Shown here: positions 63,799 through 64,000 of the stretch, piece after piece
How the letters are laid out: each line of letters starts with the position of its first letter
Numbering within the stretch: position 1 is the stretch's first letter
NCBI RefSeq assembly: GCF_015751785.1
Contig: NZ_JADOTY010000001.1
Coordinates: forward strand, 2,356,001 to 2,420,000
Direction: 5' to 3'
Length of the DNA: 64,000 nucleotides
Source: Micromonospora vinacea
GTDB lineage: Bacteria; Actinomycetota; Actinomycetes; Mycobacteriales; Micromonosporaceae
Notes under the pieces: generated by a model
What the model was told of the DNA's origin: nothing
Database searches by the model: none
The model's input: only the letters and a program-made list of their open reading frames with translations
Position numbers and translations under genes: made by a program

Positions 63799-64000
63799 AT
63801 GACGCACGCATCACGTGCGCGTAGGAAGCGAACACGCGGACTCCTGTCCGCGGTGGCGCTCCTCCTCATCGCCGGACCGGCGACGACCCTCAGCCCCACC
63901 CTCGCAGGAGCGCAGACGGTCCCGACCAGCGGTAACGCGCCGCTGATCAGTCTGAGCAACGGGCAGAACCTCGAAGGTAACGTCCCCGTCGTCGTCGAGC
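63799..64000 (+). CDS. Exported protein, 5' part only
   Basis: The frame begins with ATG 63799, with AAAGGAG upstream, and runs off the window end without a stop. The first 67 residues show a basic n-region (RARRKRTRG), a hydrophobic core (LLSAVALLLIAGPATTL) and a cleavage region near LAGAQT. The mature start APLISLSNGQNLEGNVPVVVE looks like the beginning of an Ig-like beta-sandwich. It follows the preceding secreted gene by 96 nt and may be co-transcribed. Confidence 0.75.
   Translation, partial: MTHASRARRKRTRGLLSAVALLLIAGPATTLSPTLAGAQTVPTSGNAPLISLSNGQNLEGNVPVVVE

Overview
The window is a very GC-rich, gene-dense bacterial chromosome segment with short intergenic gaps and frequent GTG starts. 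Gene content and order point to a filamentous actinomycete, most likely Micromonosporaceae (Micromonospora or Salinispora-like). The evidence is an actinobacterial core block (ssd/tad genes, helicase, bldG, a gene like the bldG partner, hppA, topA, MFS-tmk fusion, holB) with the order known from Streptomyces and Mycobacterium. Further actinobacterial families are present (TIGR03089, SCO6745, DUF4244, ECF41). The genus is inference.

1-9990: a Tad-type pilus/secretion cluster (CpaE-like ATPase, TadA, TadB, TadC, three pilin-like proteins) ends at a hairpin. A LURP-one protein, a 69-residue protein and a large Lhr/YprA-type helicase follow on the minus strand, with bldG and an RsbW-like ATPase gene divergent from the helicase. 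10000-29600: K+-independent H+-pyrophosphatase, lipoprotein, topoisomerase I, a DUF559 endonuclease flanked by two related palindromic repeats, an FAD oxidase with a divergent TetR gene, a PLP enzyme, MFS-thymidylate kinase, DNA polymerase III delta', a YbaB plus two WXG-like cassette, a RicT/PSP1 protein and a membrane phosphoesterase.

29700-31700: a tRNA-Thr(CGU) followed by decayed tyrosine-integrase fragments and small orphan genes, an old integration site. 31785-38130: small accessory genes, many with apparent leaderless promoters, then DUF2231 and Hsp20. 37029-41554: two glycosyltransferases, a fused heptose kinase/nucleotidyltransferase and a DJ-1 protein. 41700-50300: MFS exporter, TetR/aldo-keto reductase pair, Nudix, acyl-CoA ligase, quinone oxidoreductase, HAD and SCO6745 genes. 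50400-54900: FKBP, DUF4241 and an NHEJ module (Ku divergent from separate ligase and polymerase genes). 55200-64000: secreted and membrane proteins, an M43 protease, a carboxymuconolactone decarboxylase/ECF41 sigma pair with matching divergent promoters, and a secreted gene cut by the window end.

The least ordinary signals are: at least three families of perfect palindromic intergenic repeats, two of them present twice; the ECF41-like divergent promoters; a recurrent TAnnnT box 6-7 nt before start codons; the eroded integrase at tRNA-Thr; and the YbaB/WXG-like cassette without secretion machinery. No CRISPR array, intact transposase, rRNA or complete prophage was seen.
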